Of a DNA stretch of 64,000 bases, positions 1 through 12,420 are shown one piece after another (position 1 is the first letter of the stretch; each line of letters begins with the position of its first letter). This stretch comes from Jacaranda mimosifolia (taxonomy: Eukaryota > Streptophyta > Magnoliopsida > Lamiales > Bignoniaceae). The notes under the pieces are model-generated. The model saw only the letters and a list, made by a program, of their open reading frames with translations, had not been told where the DNA came from and did no database searches. A program made the translations under genes and the position numbers. The stretch is taken from NCBI GenBank assembly GCA_018894105.1, contig CM032122.1, forward strand, positions 20,309,674 through 20,373,673, in the 5' to 3' direction.

Positions 1-472
1 CAGTTCCAAATGCACACAGAAGCAAGGAAATATGAAGTACCAACATAACTGCAAATACGATGAGCAACACCCTAGAATCAATGACCTCTTTAGCACAAGA
101 ACAAAAAGCAAATGCCAGCACGATCAGTGACAAACCATATCGAGTAAATAAACTTGTGAGATCGCAGACAACATCAAATGCACATGCAAGGGATCAAAAG
201 GAAAATGTGGATCGGACTGGGTAGGGCAAAGAGAATGACTGTGCACTTCTCTATGTCTAGTGGGGAACCCAACACAGTAAACTTATGTATTGATAAAGGG
301 GAAAACAAATCAAATAGGTTATCTTGGTGCATTTTTTAGGTCTCAACACACAGGAATAGAATATTTCTACTGCATTATTTATCTACAATAATTCACAATA
401 TTAAAAGTAACCTAATTAACATTGAATGACAGACTTTCATAAATAGATCATCAATGAAATAACAACATATAC

Positions 473-1601
473 CTGCTCTGTCAATTCATTAATGTTCAAG
501 CAAGCAGTTAAGACATTAAGAGCAATCTGCATTCCTGAGGCTAGTTCATTTTCGAAACTACGGCGTCTATCAGGACGAACTGCTATTTTGTAGTTGAAAA
601 CTTCCTGTTTGCAAAGAAAAAATGTTGTTACCCATTCAACTAAAAAGCCTATCAAGAGAAGCAGTAATGGATATATATCACCACATAACCATTAAGCAAT
701 AATTAACTTGGACTAAGATAGGAAATTGTTTATCTACACACATATAATTAATGGAAGACCAAACTTGGATTAATTTGAAATAACACATGTCCTTGGCAGC
801 GATATTTTATACATGTGTAGATAGATTAGTATGCCCATGCATACAAACATATAGTCTTCTTACACAGGAAACTAAACACAAAGCAAACCCATCAGAAAGA
901 CACCAGTAATTAAGCAAACTCAATGTCTAAAACTTTCGAGCTCAAATTTTTCAGTTAAACAATTTAATAACTAAATATAGGCTGCTAGAATAAGCTTGAG
1001 CTGATGGGGATTGGCTCAGACAGGGTTCTTTGATGTTCATCAAAGATCAGCATGGAATTCCTAATGAGCCAAGATTAAAAAAGATTTTGAAGCTGTAATC
1101 TTTTTGGATGAACTGATCCTAGATGCCTTTTAACAGTATCTAGAAAAGAGCCTGAGCCTGAAAACTAGCCAAGATGCATAGCTTTGCCTGGACCAGAACC
1201 AATAAAATCTGGCCCACTCCTCAATACACACTGCCCCCAGACCTGCCGCCGCTCACTGCCACCCATAACCGCCAGGTACTGTTTCAATTTTTTTCTATAG
1301 AAAACTAAGTTTTTTGTATTCTTTTTGTCCTTTTTAAAAAAAAAATTATGCATGGGCTTATTCTTTTGTTGTGTCTTCATTTTTTTCCTAATTTTTATAA
1401 TTGTTTTTGTTTTTTTTATTTTTTTTACTGTTTTCTTTTTTCTATAACTTTTTCTGCTGTTGTTTTTTTTTCCCTGTTCAGTATTGTTTTTGCTGTTTTT
1501 GCTATTTCTTTTGTTATTTTTGCTGGGGTTTTTTTCCCCATTTTTTACTTTTTTCCATATGATGTTTTGGCATTTATAACATATTTTTGGAATTTTGGCA
1601 C

Positions 1602-1634
<33 letters not shown>

Positions 1635-4600
1635 AAAAAAATTTTAAATTGTAGCCTCGTTTGCCTTTTCTGTTCACCCGCCTCTTGCCTTAAAAAAGAG
1701 CCGCTCGCCTCACGCCTTTCATAACTATGGTCAAGAGAGAGACCAAGTGAAAAAAAAAAAAAAAAAAATGATTTCCCAAAAGTAGAACTTCGATATACCT
1801 CAGGCAAGACTCTGAGAAGTTCCAGAAAACTTGGTATAAATTCAGGATGCAAGTTCATCTCATCTCTTATCCAATTCACAATACCGCCTTCTCCCCAGTC
1901 TTCTGCTGGCACATGTACAGCCAATGCAGCCACTGCAAGGCTAATCTATATATAACAACATTTAGCCTTCTTTGAGTTAAGACATAAAGGTATCAACTCA
2001 AACACTCAAGCTTTACCTGAGTCCTAACTTTAGGAGGCCCTTTGTGAAATGATTTGAGCAAGATCTGCATAAAAAATAGATACATAAATCATAAATAGAA
2101 ATAAACAATTAAATGACAGACATTTACTCATGCAATAGTGCATCCATTCCAGAGATTAAAAAACAAACACCGACAGGTAAACAGAAAATTATGGTAAGTT
2201 AACTTAAAAAGATTGCCAAAAAGAACAAACCAAAAGGAAGAAGGGCTCTATGTACAAGAATAAAGCCTAAATGGCACTATCTTTATCTAAAAACACAAGT
2301 CTGTGTAATCTATAAACAAATCTACCCATGGTTATCTCAAAGCAACATATTTCACATATGTCCGTAATAAGAACATTAATACATGAATCTTAGAACTTTC
2401 AATAGAAACACACACAAGTTTTTTCTAAGAGATTTCTATGCTCAATATACTCAGATAACATAACTTTTTCTCAGACACATCCAGTCTACAATCACTTATA
2501 ATCTATGTAGGACTATCAAATGAACCACAGCTACAGTGATGTCCAGTAACAGAAGGCAATAACAAGTAGTTTGTATGCAAAGGAGGACTCATTCAACTCC
2601 AGCCTCTCAAAGTATTTTTCCTTCCTCCAGATGGCAAACTTGTTTGAAAGGTTTTTAGGTGAACATTCACCAACATATCACATCAATAAGAAATAAAATT
2701 ACCACTATCCAATTCGAGTTTTTCTATCTAGGGTATTTTAATAAACAGAGGTAATATCAAGCATATAATAACAAGATTAAGGACTGAGTGACTGCAGAAG
2801 AAATTGAACCACAACTAGAACTACAGCTGTAAGCTACAGCCTACACGCTTCAAAGAAATCACAGAAGACAGAGAAGATCTGTGCATTGATGTTATATCCA
2901 GAAATCAACAAGTTAACTACTCCTTCCTTACATTTAAAGAAACCCGTAATGGACGAAAAGCTTCAGAAGGCAGTTCTTCAAAATCACGTTGCACCTGTTT
3001 ACACCACAAAAAGGGCTTAGGGACTCACCTTGGCATATCATTAGTGATATTATAAAGTGCGAAAAATACAAGGAGATGTTAGAATCTTAGTTTCAGGAAA
3101 AAGAAGAAAAAGAATAAGATTAGAATAATCACCTTGCTTCTGAGAGTTTGAGAACAGAAGATCAAAGTTTCTATATTACTGGAACTATCATGAAGCAAAT
3201 TATCTGCCACCTAACCACAATTAACATATAATTAGCACAATGATGAAATAAAATCAAGCACAATTTATGCAGAAACTATTTTCATTAAAGTAACAGGAGA
3301 GGAACAGAAAACAGAAACGTAGGAGAAACATTCGTCTCAAGGTTAAAGTCACTTAATTGGAAAATACAAACATAAAGGAGAAAAAACAAGGAAAGCAGAT
3401 CATAGTATTTCTCTTTTTCTTTCCGTTTCTCTTGCGACACCTCAAGTACTTTTTATTGATAACTGGTGATGACAAACTGGTTCATCCGCTCATCAATAGG
3501 AATGTTGAATCTTATGTAGTGAAATAAGATGTGCAGCATTACTTGAATTTGCTAGTAAAAGAAGATTGCACAAACAAAACACAATGATCTGAATTTGTAG
3601 CAAAAGGAAGCAGGTAATTGCAGCCTACCAGTACCAATCTCTTCAAAATTTACTTGACAAACTGGGTCGCTGTTCAATCAACATAATAATTGACAAGCAA
3701 CCTCTAAAAGCAGCATTAAAAATAGAAACTCCCTAACAAAAAGCCAAACTTGATAGCTTAATCAAACACAGCAAAGCAAATATTACATTTTTAAGAATTG
3801 CAACTAGTATATACATGAAAAGGCCAGGGCAAGAGTCAAGATCAAATTGAAAATATATAAAACGTCAGGACCACTACTCAAGGCTTCAAAACATGTTTAC
3901 GAATATCAACCTCCACATATTAAAACCCCTCTATACTGACAAAGATTCCTAATTGCCTTCCCAAGTGCTTGGAAACACTAAATTTAACATTATTTTAAAA
4001 GTTTAAGCTAATTTGGGGCAATAATTATCGAAACAACTCAATAGGATACTTTAATTGAAGAAACAAAAAAGTCTATTGCCCCTTTAAGAATAATTTTGTT
4101 CTTAGTCACGGTCACCTGTTGTCTGTAAACACTAGCTCTACCCCGAGTAATATAAAGAAGACAGATTGAGAAATAAACACCAAGCAATTCTCAAAGAGAT
4201 AAAGAGATTTATAATTATGGCGAAACAATTAAAAGAAGTAGAGGACAAAGAAGTCCTCAATTGCATAAACAAGAGAAGAAAATAAGGGAAAAGGCCATTA
4301 AAAATAAATAAATAAACAATTCCCTCCACCCACTACACATCCATAAAGTTTTTGTCCATTAGAACAATAAAAACAAACCCTTCCAGAAAGAAATTGACAG
4401 CTATTCTAGTGATTTCAAAAATCAATTATTGCCGATACCCCTTCTGAGTAATAAGAAGATCTTATGGCAATAAAAACCAAGTAGGGCATAAGTATTTGGA
4501 GCTCCTTTTTGTTCAATTTTAATTTATTAATTCTCTTTCTATGGATCTAAGAAACTGGAGAGTTCACGTGATATAGAAATGCTCGAGACTTTCGCAAGAA

Positions 4601-6748
4601 GGGCAAGAAAATTAAGCGAAAGGGAACTCTAGAATTCTTTTCCTCATTATGGTAGTTATGGTTTAGTAGTTTTCACAAAATCAGACATAAGTTGATCGGC
4701 CAGAAATAGTAGTTATGGATGATAACTTGAAGCCTGCAAACTAAAGATAAGTTGATCAAGCTGAAGTATGAACATCAGAGCGCCAAATCAGTCGTGAACA
4801 AGAGACCCAAAACTTAAAAAAGCAATCCAACCAGTGCATATTTGTTTCCCAATTCTATAGGATTACCAGCAATACAGGCTACATCCAGATTCTCTGTTTA
4901 GAATTCATTAAATCAACAGGAATTTTCTCTATAAAGTAGCAAGCTGGAAACTGTTCTATGGCTAAAATTAACGGCTCATGCTGTATTACAGTATTAGCTA
5001 ACAAGTGATGCATACCAATTCTTTGTTCAAAACAATATATATCCACCGGAATTTGCGCTCAAAGTAGCGATCAGGGAAATTATTTTAAGTTGAGGAATAA
5101 CACTCCTGGTGGTAAGGCAATATTAGCTGACATAAGCAAATTTCACTTTGCCCTATTTTTTTTGCTTCCAAGTATTGATGACATTTCAGCACAAGGTAAA
5201 ACAGATTGCAAATTCCCCACAAGTATAGATTTTTATGTCAAAAAGCTTTCTCTGAAAGGAATAGGGATGCCTAGATGTTTCTCTCAATCAGCTCATCAGT
5301 GCATGCTTTGACAATCTGCTACTCACCTTTTTGCTCAAGTGCTTGAAATTCTTTTACAATTTTTAACTGTCTTTTTTATACTACCAGCAATCTATACAAT
5401 CTGAAGCCTTGCAACCCATTAATAATTCATTTCTACCATAGTAAATGTCACTTGAAAGATAAGAAAAGGCAAAGTAGTAATCATCAAGCTTAATTTTGAT
5501 TACTTGATGAGTTGAGAAACAAATCACCAACATCAAAGAAAAGGATAGCTTACATAATTTGCATTACGTGCCACTCTCCCCCACAAAATAAACTGGTTAA
5601 ATAGGAGTATCATTTTTTAACTTCATATTATAAGCCATACAGTAAAGGCGTAAGATTTATCTCAAAAGAACGTGAAAGAAGTCAGGATGCTTCATAACAG
5701 GCTGCATTATGTAAAACCAAATGCACAACATTGACAAGATCAAAACATTAGAACCAGAAGGGTAGGTCAATCCCTGCACTGAGTTTGAAAACAGAATTTA
5801 CAAGAACTCCAAAAAAACTGGAAATTTAGAAATGCAATTTGAAAAAGCTACAAGAACCCCACAATAACTGTAACTTTGGAAATGCAGCTCCACTAAGCTA
5901 TAAGAATTTCTAGTCTGGTAACTCTTAGCTCACCAAACAATTCCAGGCTTTGAAATCCCAACTGCCAAATGCTAAAAGTGGCAAAGCAACTTATCCTTCC
6001 CACCTTTCCTTCAAATTTGACATTTCATTAGCCACAACAGAAAGACAACAGAAAACCAGACTGCACTTTCGAGAAGCACATTCACTGAAGGACCATCAAG
6101 GACAGTACCCACCGCATGCAATACACATGGAACAACTTGTCAAAATAACAACCACCACAAATTAAATGGACAAACCCATATGCCATAAGTACAATAACAC
6201 AAAGCACGCATGTATAGGGACCACATCAGCAACTCTATTAAATGTATGCCGGAACACCATCGGGCTGAAAACGTGAAGCTCCACTCTGAAGTTACTAATA
6301 CTAACTAGTCACGAACTAAAAGTTCAAAAATCCCGAAAGCAGCCATTATCTTACCATTTAAATTTTTCCATAAAAAAATGCAGAGCCAATTCAAAGTTTC
6401 ATCTTTTCTAATAAACCCCACAAAATGCAACTGAACCCCAATACAATTCCTATTAAAATTTAAACAGGGAAATCTTCCACGCCATTCGCATCCACCTCAA
6501 TATACAAACTGAATCATCTCAGTTAACGCTTCAAACCCTCATTACAAGTAACAAATAAGAAACCCACTAAAAATCCAGAAAACAATTCGAAAAAATAGCA
6601 ATCCTGGATTGGAACTGAAAATCACCTGCCAAGCGTCAATCGTGCGCTGAAAATCTTGAAGCCAGCGATCGGCTTGCATCCGTACGGCGTCGTCAGGGTG
6701 ATGGTATAGCGCGTTTAGGGCTTCTTTCACAGTGTTCTGCAGCTCCAT
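473..6748 (-). CDS. MOS14: MOS14 / transportin-3-like nuclear import receptor (5' part)
   Basis: Importin-beta family receptor; the plant member MOS14 imports SR splicing factors into the nucleus. Six exons are readable on the minus strand, all joined in phase 0 with GT-AG introns: 6626-6748 (41 codons), 3133-3210 (26), 2932-2994 (21), 2017-2064 (16), 1799-1945 (49) and 473-604 (44), giving 197 codons. The start is the ATG at 6746-6748, which opens MELQNTVKEALNALYHHPDD, the expected N-terminus of this family; an upstream in-frame Met at 6758-6760 is less likely. Later signatures are VADNLLHDSSSN, LRSKVQRDFEELP, HKGPPKVRTQ and FNYKIAVRPDRRR, which I recognise from the Arabidopsis protein. The N-terminal HEAT repeats that bind Ran are covered; the rest of the roughly 950-residue protein lies beyond the left edge, since no further exon is seen in 1-470. 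Intron 1 is unusually long (about 3.4 kb). Family assignment is firm; exon ends are by-eye calls. Confidence 0.93.
1310..1775. repeat. low-complexity tract with (AT)n microsatellite in intron 5
   Basis: Within the intron between transportin exons 5 and 6, positions 1369-1560 are almost pure T-rich pyrimidine on the plus strand, followed by an (AT)n run at 1602-1628 and a poly-A run near 1750-1768. The ORFs called here are products of base composition, not genes. Confidence 0.85.
4889..5130. repeat. diverged tandem duplication, period about 129 bp
   Basis: Two copies in direct orientation begin with attctctgttt (4889) and attctttgttc (5018). Both continue through a ggaattt...aaagtagc block and end in tattagct(a/g)ac. 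The copies are clearly diverged, so this is an old duplication inside intron 1 of the transportin gene. Confidence 0.6.
5799..5910. repeat. 50-bp tandem repeat, about 2.3 copies
   Basis: Units start tacaagaact (5799), tacaagaacc (5849) and tataagaatt (5899), exactly 50 bp apart. Each full unit carries a central gaaatgca-type block. Intronic, with no coding role visible. Confidence 0.7.
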
Positions 6749-7544
6749 CTTTTCCCTCACAATTCTCTCGAAGCCGATTGATTGGCAGATGGATGTAGAA
6801 AGACAGCAAATTGTATGTATATAAATTATGACTGATTGAATGTAGTCAATTTCTTTAAAATCGAATGTCTATCTGTAAACCTATATGTAACTATATATAT
6901 ATATATGTATTGTTTTATCTCTGTGGGCTGAAATTTGTAATGTGCTTTTCAAAATTTCATTTTTTTAGGGAGGCGGGGGGTGGGGGCAGGAGTAGGCTGC
7001 TTTTGATTGGATAATTTTCTTATTTTTGGTCTTTTGTGGAGTCTTGGTCCTTGGAGCTTTCGAATATGATCACTATTTTTTTTGACTTGATACTAAGGTT
7101 TAAATAAAAATTTAAAAAATTATAGAATTTACATTTTTTTTTGTATTTTCTTCTTAAAAAGTGATCGACAACAAACAATGTTTTGCTATTGATTTCAATA
7201 AAATTAGTTTTGAAAAAAAATATTTAAGAAATTGAGTGATTTGAACATATTTTTAAAAGAAAATACAAATTATCAATTGCTTTTTACATTATACTTTGAT
7301 TTTGTTTGATTTTATTTTGAAAAATAAAAATTAAACAAGTGGACTGAATTGAGAAATAAATTATATATACAAATTGAGACCTCGAACATAGGTAATCAAA
7401 TCCTTACAGTGTACCTGAATGGCAAGAACTTCAAAGTTGAATTTGCTAGTTTTTTCATAAAATTTCTTATATATTTAATAATATAACACACTAGATCATT
7501 TTTGAACTTCAGAATATTGCATGGGTTATTAACGACCGGTTGGC
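6749..7544. other. 5' flank of the MOS14-like gene, no gene seen
   Basis: Holds the 5' UTR and promoter of the minus-strand gene, an (AT)n run around 6892-6906, and a G-rich purine tract near 6968-6993 that stands out from the AT-rich surroundings. No coding region or element ends recognised. Confidence 0.5.
6817..6826 (-). promoter_or_regulatory. possible TATA box of the MOS14-like gene
   Basis: The minus strand reads TTTATATAC about 70 bp upstream of the start codon, a plausible TATA position if the 5' UTR is about 40 nt. In such AT-rich DNA the match could be chance. Confidence 0.25.
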
Positions 7545-7775
7545 TAGGATCCGATAGTTATGATTTTAATTTAAGATCCTATACCCCTTAAAACATTGAC
7601 ACATGTACAAATATTTTTTTAAAATTATTTGTAATTAAGTTAATTTACTATACTAAACATTTGCTAATTACATTTATAGTAAAGTAAGTTTAAGTATGAA
7701 ATACCTTAATTATCCTTATCAAAAAGTAATATACAATTAAAATAAAAAAACAAAATAAAATAATCTACAGAATAT
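7545..7775 (+). repeat. dispersed repeat, copy A
   Basis: This AT-rich block has a diverged inverted copy at about 34490-34715. Shared landmarks in order are gattttaattta, tccta(t/c)ac(c/t)cc, ttgacac(a/g)tgt, tttactatacta and attatccttat/aatgtccttat. The family is unknown; neither copy has ends that can be fixed by eye. Confidence 0.6.
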
Positions 7776-7916
7776 AAAAGTGAGAGAAGAAAATTGAATA
7801 TGATAAAATTGAACTAAACAATAAACCCTCCCCCAAACTGAATCTCGCCGAATGATGCACCCCCATGTTCTAAATTTTCGAAATTGACCATCGGCCCATA
7901 TCACATCGTGGATGGA

Positions 7917-8513
7917 AATCAAAAGCAAGAGAGCGGCCAAGCCAAGTGCGGCGTGCTTCCATCAGGTGTAGTTGTTGCTTTGTTCTACTCTCCCGCAAAT
8001 TGTATTTTCTCCACAAAAAAAATAGTTGATCACCACCAACTTCTTCTTCTCGTTAGATACTTAAAAAAGGTGATTTTTGTTTCATTTATTTTGCTAAATT
8101 TATACAAATTTTTTTAGATTTTTCAATGGAAGCATTTGATTCAGGGTTTTGTTTTTGGTTCTGATTTCTTATTGTTTTGATGGTTTTAAGGTGATTCTTA
8201 TATCAATTAAAACTTCTTGAATCAAAAGTAGGAGAGCGGCCAAGCCAAGTGCGGCGTGCTTTCGTCAGGCGTGGTTGTTGCTTTGTCCTACTCTCCCGTA
8301 GATTGTATTTTCTCCAAAAAAATTAGTTGATTCACCAGCAGCTTCTTCTTCTCGTTAGATAATTAAAAAGGTGATTTTCGTTTCATTTATTTTGCTAAAT
8401 TTATACAATCTTTCTGAAATTTGTTAATGGAGGCATTTGATTCGGGGTTTTGTTTTTGGTTTTGATTTTTGATTGTTTTGATGGTTTTAAGGTGATTCTA
8501 CATCAATTCTTGA
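7917..8513 (+). repeat. 303-bp tandem duplication with GC-rich cores
   Basis: Copy 1 runs about 7917-8219 and copy 2 about 8220-8513. Each contains the core gagcggccaagccaagtgcg (at 7931 and 8234, 303 bp apart), a ctactctcccg block, a cttcttcttctcgttagata block, and a 3' part ending tggttttaaggtgattct. The cores are much richer in G+C than the flanks and look like a duplicated untranslated leader or promoter end, but no ORF continues through them. Copies differ by scattered substitutions. Confidence 0.85.
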
Positions 8514-9000
8514 ATTTAATGTTGAAAGGATAATTGGGGAAGCATTTGAGTTTTGGATTCTTGATTTAATATTAGATTGCTATTTGTCCAGCGAAAACTA
8601 GTGTTTAATGAAACGTCCTTGTGTTCTCTGAGATCTGGTATAGAATTTGAAAATAAGAGAACATAGTTTGAATATTGGTAGAAAATCCAATTATGTATTT
8701 TTGTAATATTTTCAATGTAAGCCATTTGAATGAGGCAAAACAAACACAATTTCACAATTTTGGTTGCAAAAACGTGAAACCAGTCCCTCATAATGAAACC
8801 AAATATAGCCTAAAATTAAAAATTTTTTGCCCTCAAGCTAGTAATCAATTATTGGTAGGTTCCTCCTCATATAAATAATCATAGAGAGAAACATAGAAGT
8901 CAAATTTCACATTAAGTGGGGAAAACTTGTAACATGAAACAAAAATTTCACTCATGAGAAGAGGTGAGATAAAATGCATTTATATATGTGTTATAGATGA
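8514..9000. other. AT-rich intergenic DNA, nothing recognised
   Basis: Short unrecognised ORFs on both strands only; no element ends, RNA gene or domain seen. Confidence 0.4.
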
Positions 9001-9617
9001 GCTCATGACCAGTGTTCGAAAAATTAGACTGTTCATTGAACATAAAAACTTATTGGTTCACGGTTCACTGGTTCAATCATTGGTCGAACCGTAATTAAAC
9101 CGCAATTGAACCGTGACGTCATAATTATGAAATGTATATTTATAGTATATTACTTAAAAATTAATAAAATGCGAAAATATAAAATATAAAGAGATTAAAT
9201 GATATTGTCTAACATCACGATCCAAATTTCACAATTCATATTATAAATGATCATAACAATTTAAATATCTCAAGTTTAAAGTTTAAAGTTGAGAGTATAT
9301 GAGTTAATTCTAAAGTCTAAACTCTAAACGAAGATTTTTTTTTTTTTTTACTTTTAGATAGCTTGTAATGTGTATCTTAGTCTTCAAACTTTGTACTTAG
9401 ACAAAAAAATTAATTTCATTAAAAATTAAATGGAAAAATTGTTCCGGTTCAATTGAACCATGAGCGGTTCACCGGTTCAACTGGTTGGTCTGAATACTTT
9501 TAACAAAATAGGGCATTTTTTTAGTTTTTCAATTTTATGAGAAAATCGGACTGGTTTGCGGGTCGTTCGACGGTCCAACTGGCCAGTTCGGTCCCCTTTA
9601 TTAAACCATGCTCATGA
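9001..9617. mobile_element. hAT-like non-autonomous element with 8-bp target duplication
   Basis: The perfect 8-bp direct repeat GCTCATGA flanks the element (9001-9008 and 9610-9617). Inside, the ends are CCAGTGTTCGAAAAA at the left and an imperfect inverted counterpart at the right (reverse complement ATGGTTTAATAAAG). Subterminal regions hold many ggttca/gaaccg motifs in opposite orientations (9050-9115 against 9440-9590). An 8-bp duplication and CAGTGTTCG-like ends fit the hAT superfamily. At about 600 bp without an ORF it is non-autonomous. Confidence 0.75.
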
Positions 9618-12420
9618 TATGTTAAGTGATCGACAGTCACTTAAGAGGAATAGAAAAGTAAAAGTAATTGTGGTAGCTTATTCTTGGTATTTATGATTTC
9701 TTGCAAAATGATATATATACTTGATCATTTTTAAGAATATGAGGTTGTAATCTTGGATAAATGATTCTTAAGAATTAGGTATCACTGACCTATCATATTG
9801 TTTATAAATATTGATGTTCACATAGAATGGCCCTATAATGGTAGTCAATATTTAGATAAATATTCCACCCTTGGAACTAGTATTCTAAAAGTGTAGAACT
9901 ATATTTTGCATGCTCTCGTTTTCTCTCAACTAGAAAAATTATGCATAAGTATGCCTAGGATGAGCTTATGAAGATGATAGATTGGGCCTATGCTATATTT
10001 TTTCAATGCTATATCCAATTAATCCTTTTTTTTTTTTAGTTTGTTGTTTGACTTTTGGTTCTCCATTTATATTTTGTTAAGTTTATATGTTTTTTCTAGA
10101 GGTGTTCTTGAATGATTATTTCATGGTTTTTTAAATTTAGGTAGCTAGTGAAAAGATAATTAGTCTAATTTTGAGTGTCGATGCAAGGAAATAAAGTAGC
10201 TGATTTAGATTATACACTAAGTAATAGGAAGATAGGTCAATATAGAGAGAGTTGACACAACCCAAAAGTAACTTCTTTTTCTTACTTGTTTTAAATTTAT
10301 ACTAAATGTATCACGCATAATCATTTTATTTTGTCCTTTTACACCCATAAATTAGTTATTATCTTTAGCAAAAATCATTATGTGGCGATAATATCTAAAT
10401 ATTTTTTTATTTTTTCCTACAGGATTTGAAAACAAGCATAAGATGGAAACGTTATGTGGTTTTGATGCATGAAACAACAAACCCCCATTTTATTACCATT
10501 TGATATGCATGGGATTTTTTTTACACATCTGCACATATGGCGGGACTTGAATGGAAACTTTTTGTAACAGCCATAAAAAGATAATTGTGTGCATAATAGT
10601 TTCATTTTTGCTAGGTTAGATCTTTTTGCCTTTTGAAAAGATATAATAACTTGCTTACTATATTCGGGGCCATATCTGGTGCTTGGGTTTACAAAATCAT
10701 CAGCCTTGTTGAGAAATTCTCACATGATAAAACATATATGTTTTTAATTAAATTGATAAAATTAATCCCACTTCAATTATTTATTTTTCTTTTCTCTTTA
10801 ATTTATTTTACTTCATCTTAATTTTTTCTTCTAATTTATATTTAAAGTTTGAATAAATACATTAAAATAATTACAAAAATTATAGTGTTATTAAAAATGT
10901 GAAAAAGAAGAAAAACAGTCTTACAATTGCTGCTTGGGCATCAAAAGTTGACGAGAACTTGGATCAAAGCTGGGACCCATAAAATGGATTACTATTTAGT
11001 TTGTATCATTTAATTCTTGTGGGAAGTTCTTTTTTTAAGTGCAGTGATTTAGTACATGTAAATCTAGTTCTTTATTAAGGCATAATCTTGAATTATATAA
11101 TTAATTATTTAATTTGCTAACACAAGCTCAAAACAGAAATATCTTTTTTTAATTATTTATTTTTTATTCTTAACTAATTTGTGGAGTGTTAATTTAATAT
11201 TGTTAAGTACTAAATTAATTAGTTTTATTTATTTAATATAAATTAAAAATATTAAGTTATATTATCTAAGATGAATTAATTATGTTATAATTTCATTAAA
11301 ATGATTAAAATTATATTAAAATAACTAAATCATCAAATTACTTATTTAAAATTATTAAAATTATATTGTTGGTTTTAAATTATTATATTACTTAGTTTTA
11401 AATTAGTAAATTATTTTAGATATATTTATTATTTTAATATTATGGAGCATGTAATTTAAAATTATAAAATTATATTATTTAAAAGATGGGTTTAATATTT
11501 AAGTTTACTTTTTAATTAATTAAATAAATTTAATTAAATTTGATTAAATTACTTTATGTATGTTTATAATTTTAAATTTTTATTTTTTAATTCAATTTGG
11601 ATTAAAAAATTATTCAATATGTAATTTTTTTTATTAATAATAAAATATATTTAAACTTATTATGGGTAATTTAAACAATGTTAAAATTACACCCTAATGG
11701 TATGAAAAATATTGCAAATAGATCTAAGAACATTTCTATTTCAAAATCATCGAAACAATTATCTAAGGACATTTTTGGATTTTCACATAAATTTTTGAAT
11801 GATGTCAGCAAATTTGTTAATGGAGGCTAATGATTCTTCAAAAATGTTTTATGGAGCAAAATATTAGGGGCTCATTGTAATTTGTTTGGGTTTATTTGTA
11901 GAAGAGTCAAACTGAAGGGGTTCTATGTAATTGATCTAAATAAATTTTTAAAAAATATCACTTGGTATTTTCATAAATAGATCAAACGTAAGGGGTATTT
12001 TTATAAATATATAACAGTTTCCGTCAAAATTTTAATAGAAAATCGGACAGAGGACCAAAAATATTTATAAAGTTATGAAAAATGGACATAAAGGGGTGTC
12101 AAGTGCTAATTTTTTGGACCAACAGTGCAAACACAATTATATTATGGGACTAAAAAGGCAATTTTTGCGCTTGAATAGATATAAGCTAATTGCATATTTT
12201 AGATATTTATTAGACATAATCTTAAGTTAGTTCATCATTTAATTTGCTAAAACAAGCTTGAAATAAATGTAAACTAATTATATTTTATCTATTGATTAGA
12301 CATAGGCTCGATTATATGGTTAAAATGAAAGAGGACAATTCCCATGCACATACATGGTTTCTTCCAACCCTCTTTTGTGTATGTAAATTCTATAATTAAT
12401 TTGTTTCAATTGTTTCATTT
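9618..12420. other. AT-rich intergenic DNA, no gene seen
   Basis: About 2.8 kb, extremely AT-rich between 11100 and 11670. Only short, unrecognised ORFs occur (for example 10633-10821, a hydrophobic AT-bias product). The part from about 11680 to 12180 is less biased and reads like an old dispersed repeat, but I could not fix its ends. Confidence 0.4.

Larger units (their letters stand above)
3211..6625 (-). other. long first intron of the MOS14-like gene
   Basis: No exon of the transportin frame is missing here, because codons on both sides join in phase (CAG then GTG). The only ORFs are short and unrecognised. The stretch is AT-rich and carries two old local duplications, listed separately at 4889-5130 and 5799-5910. 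No transposon ends were recognised. Confidence 0.7.

Noticed and set aside
1165..1933. ORFs on both strands rich in Lys/Asn or Phe
   Set aside because: They follow the T-rich and (AT)n tracts of an intron; only 1799-1945 is a true exon, on the minus strand.
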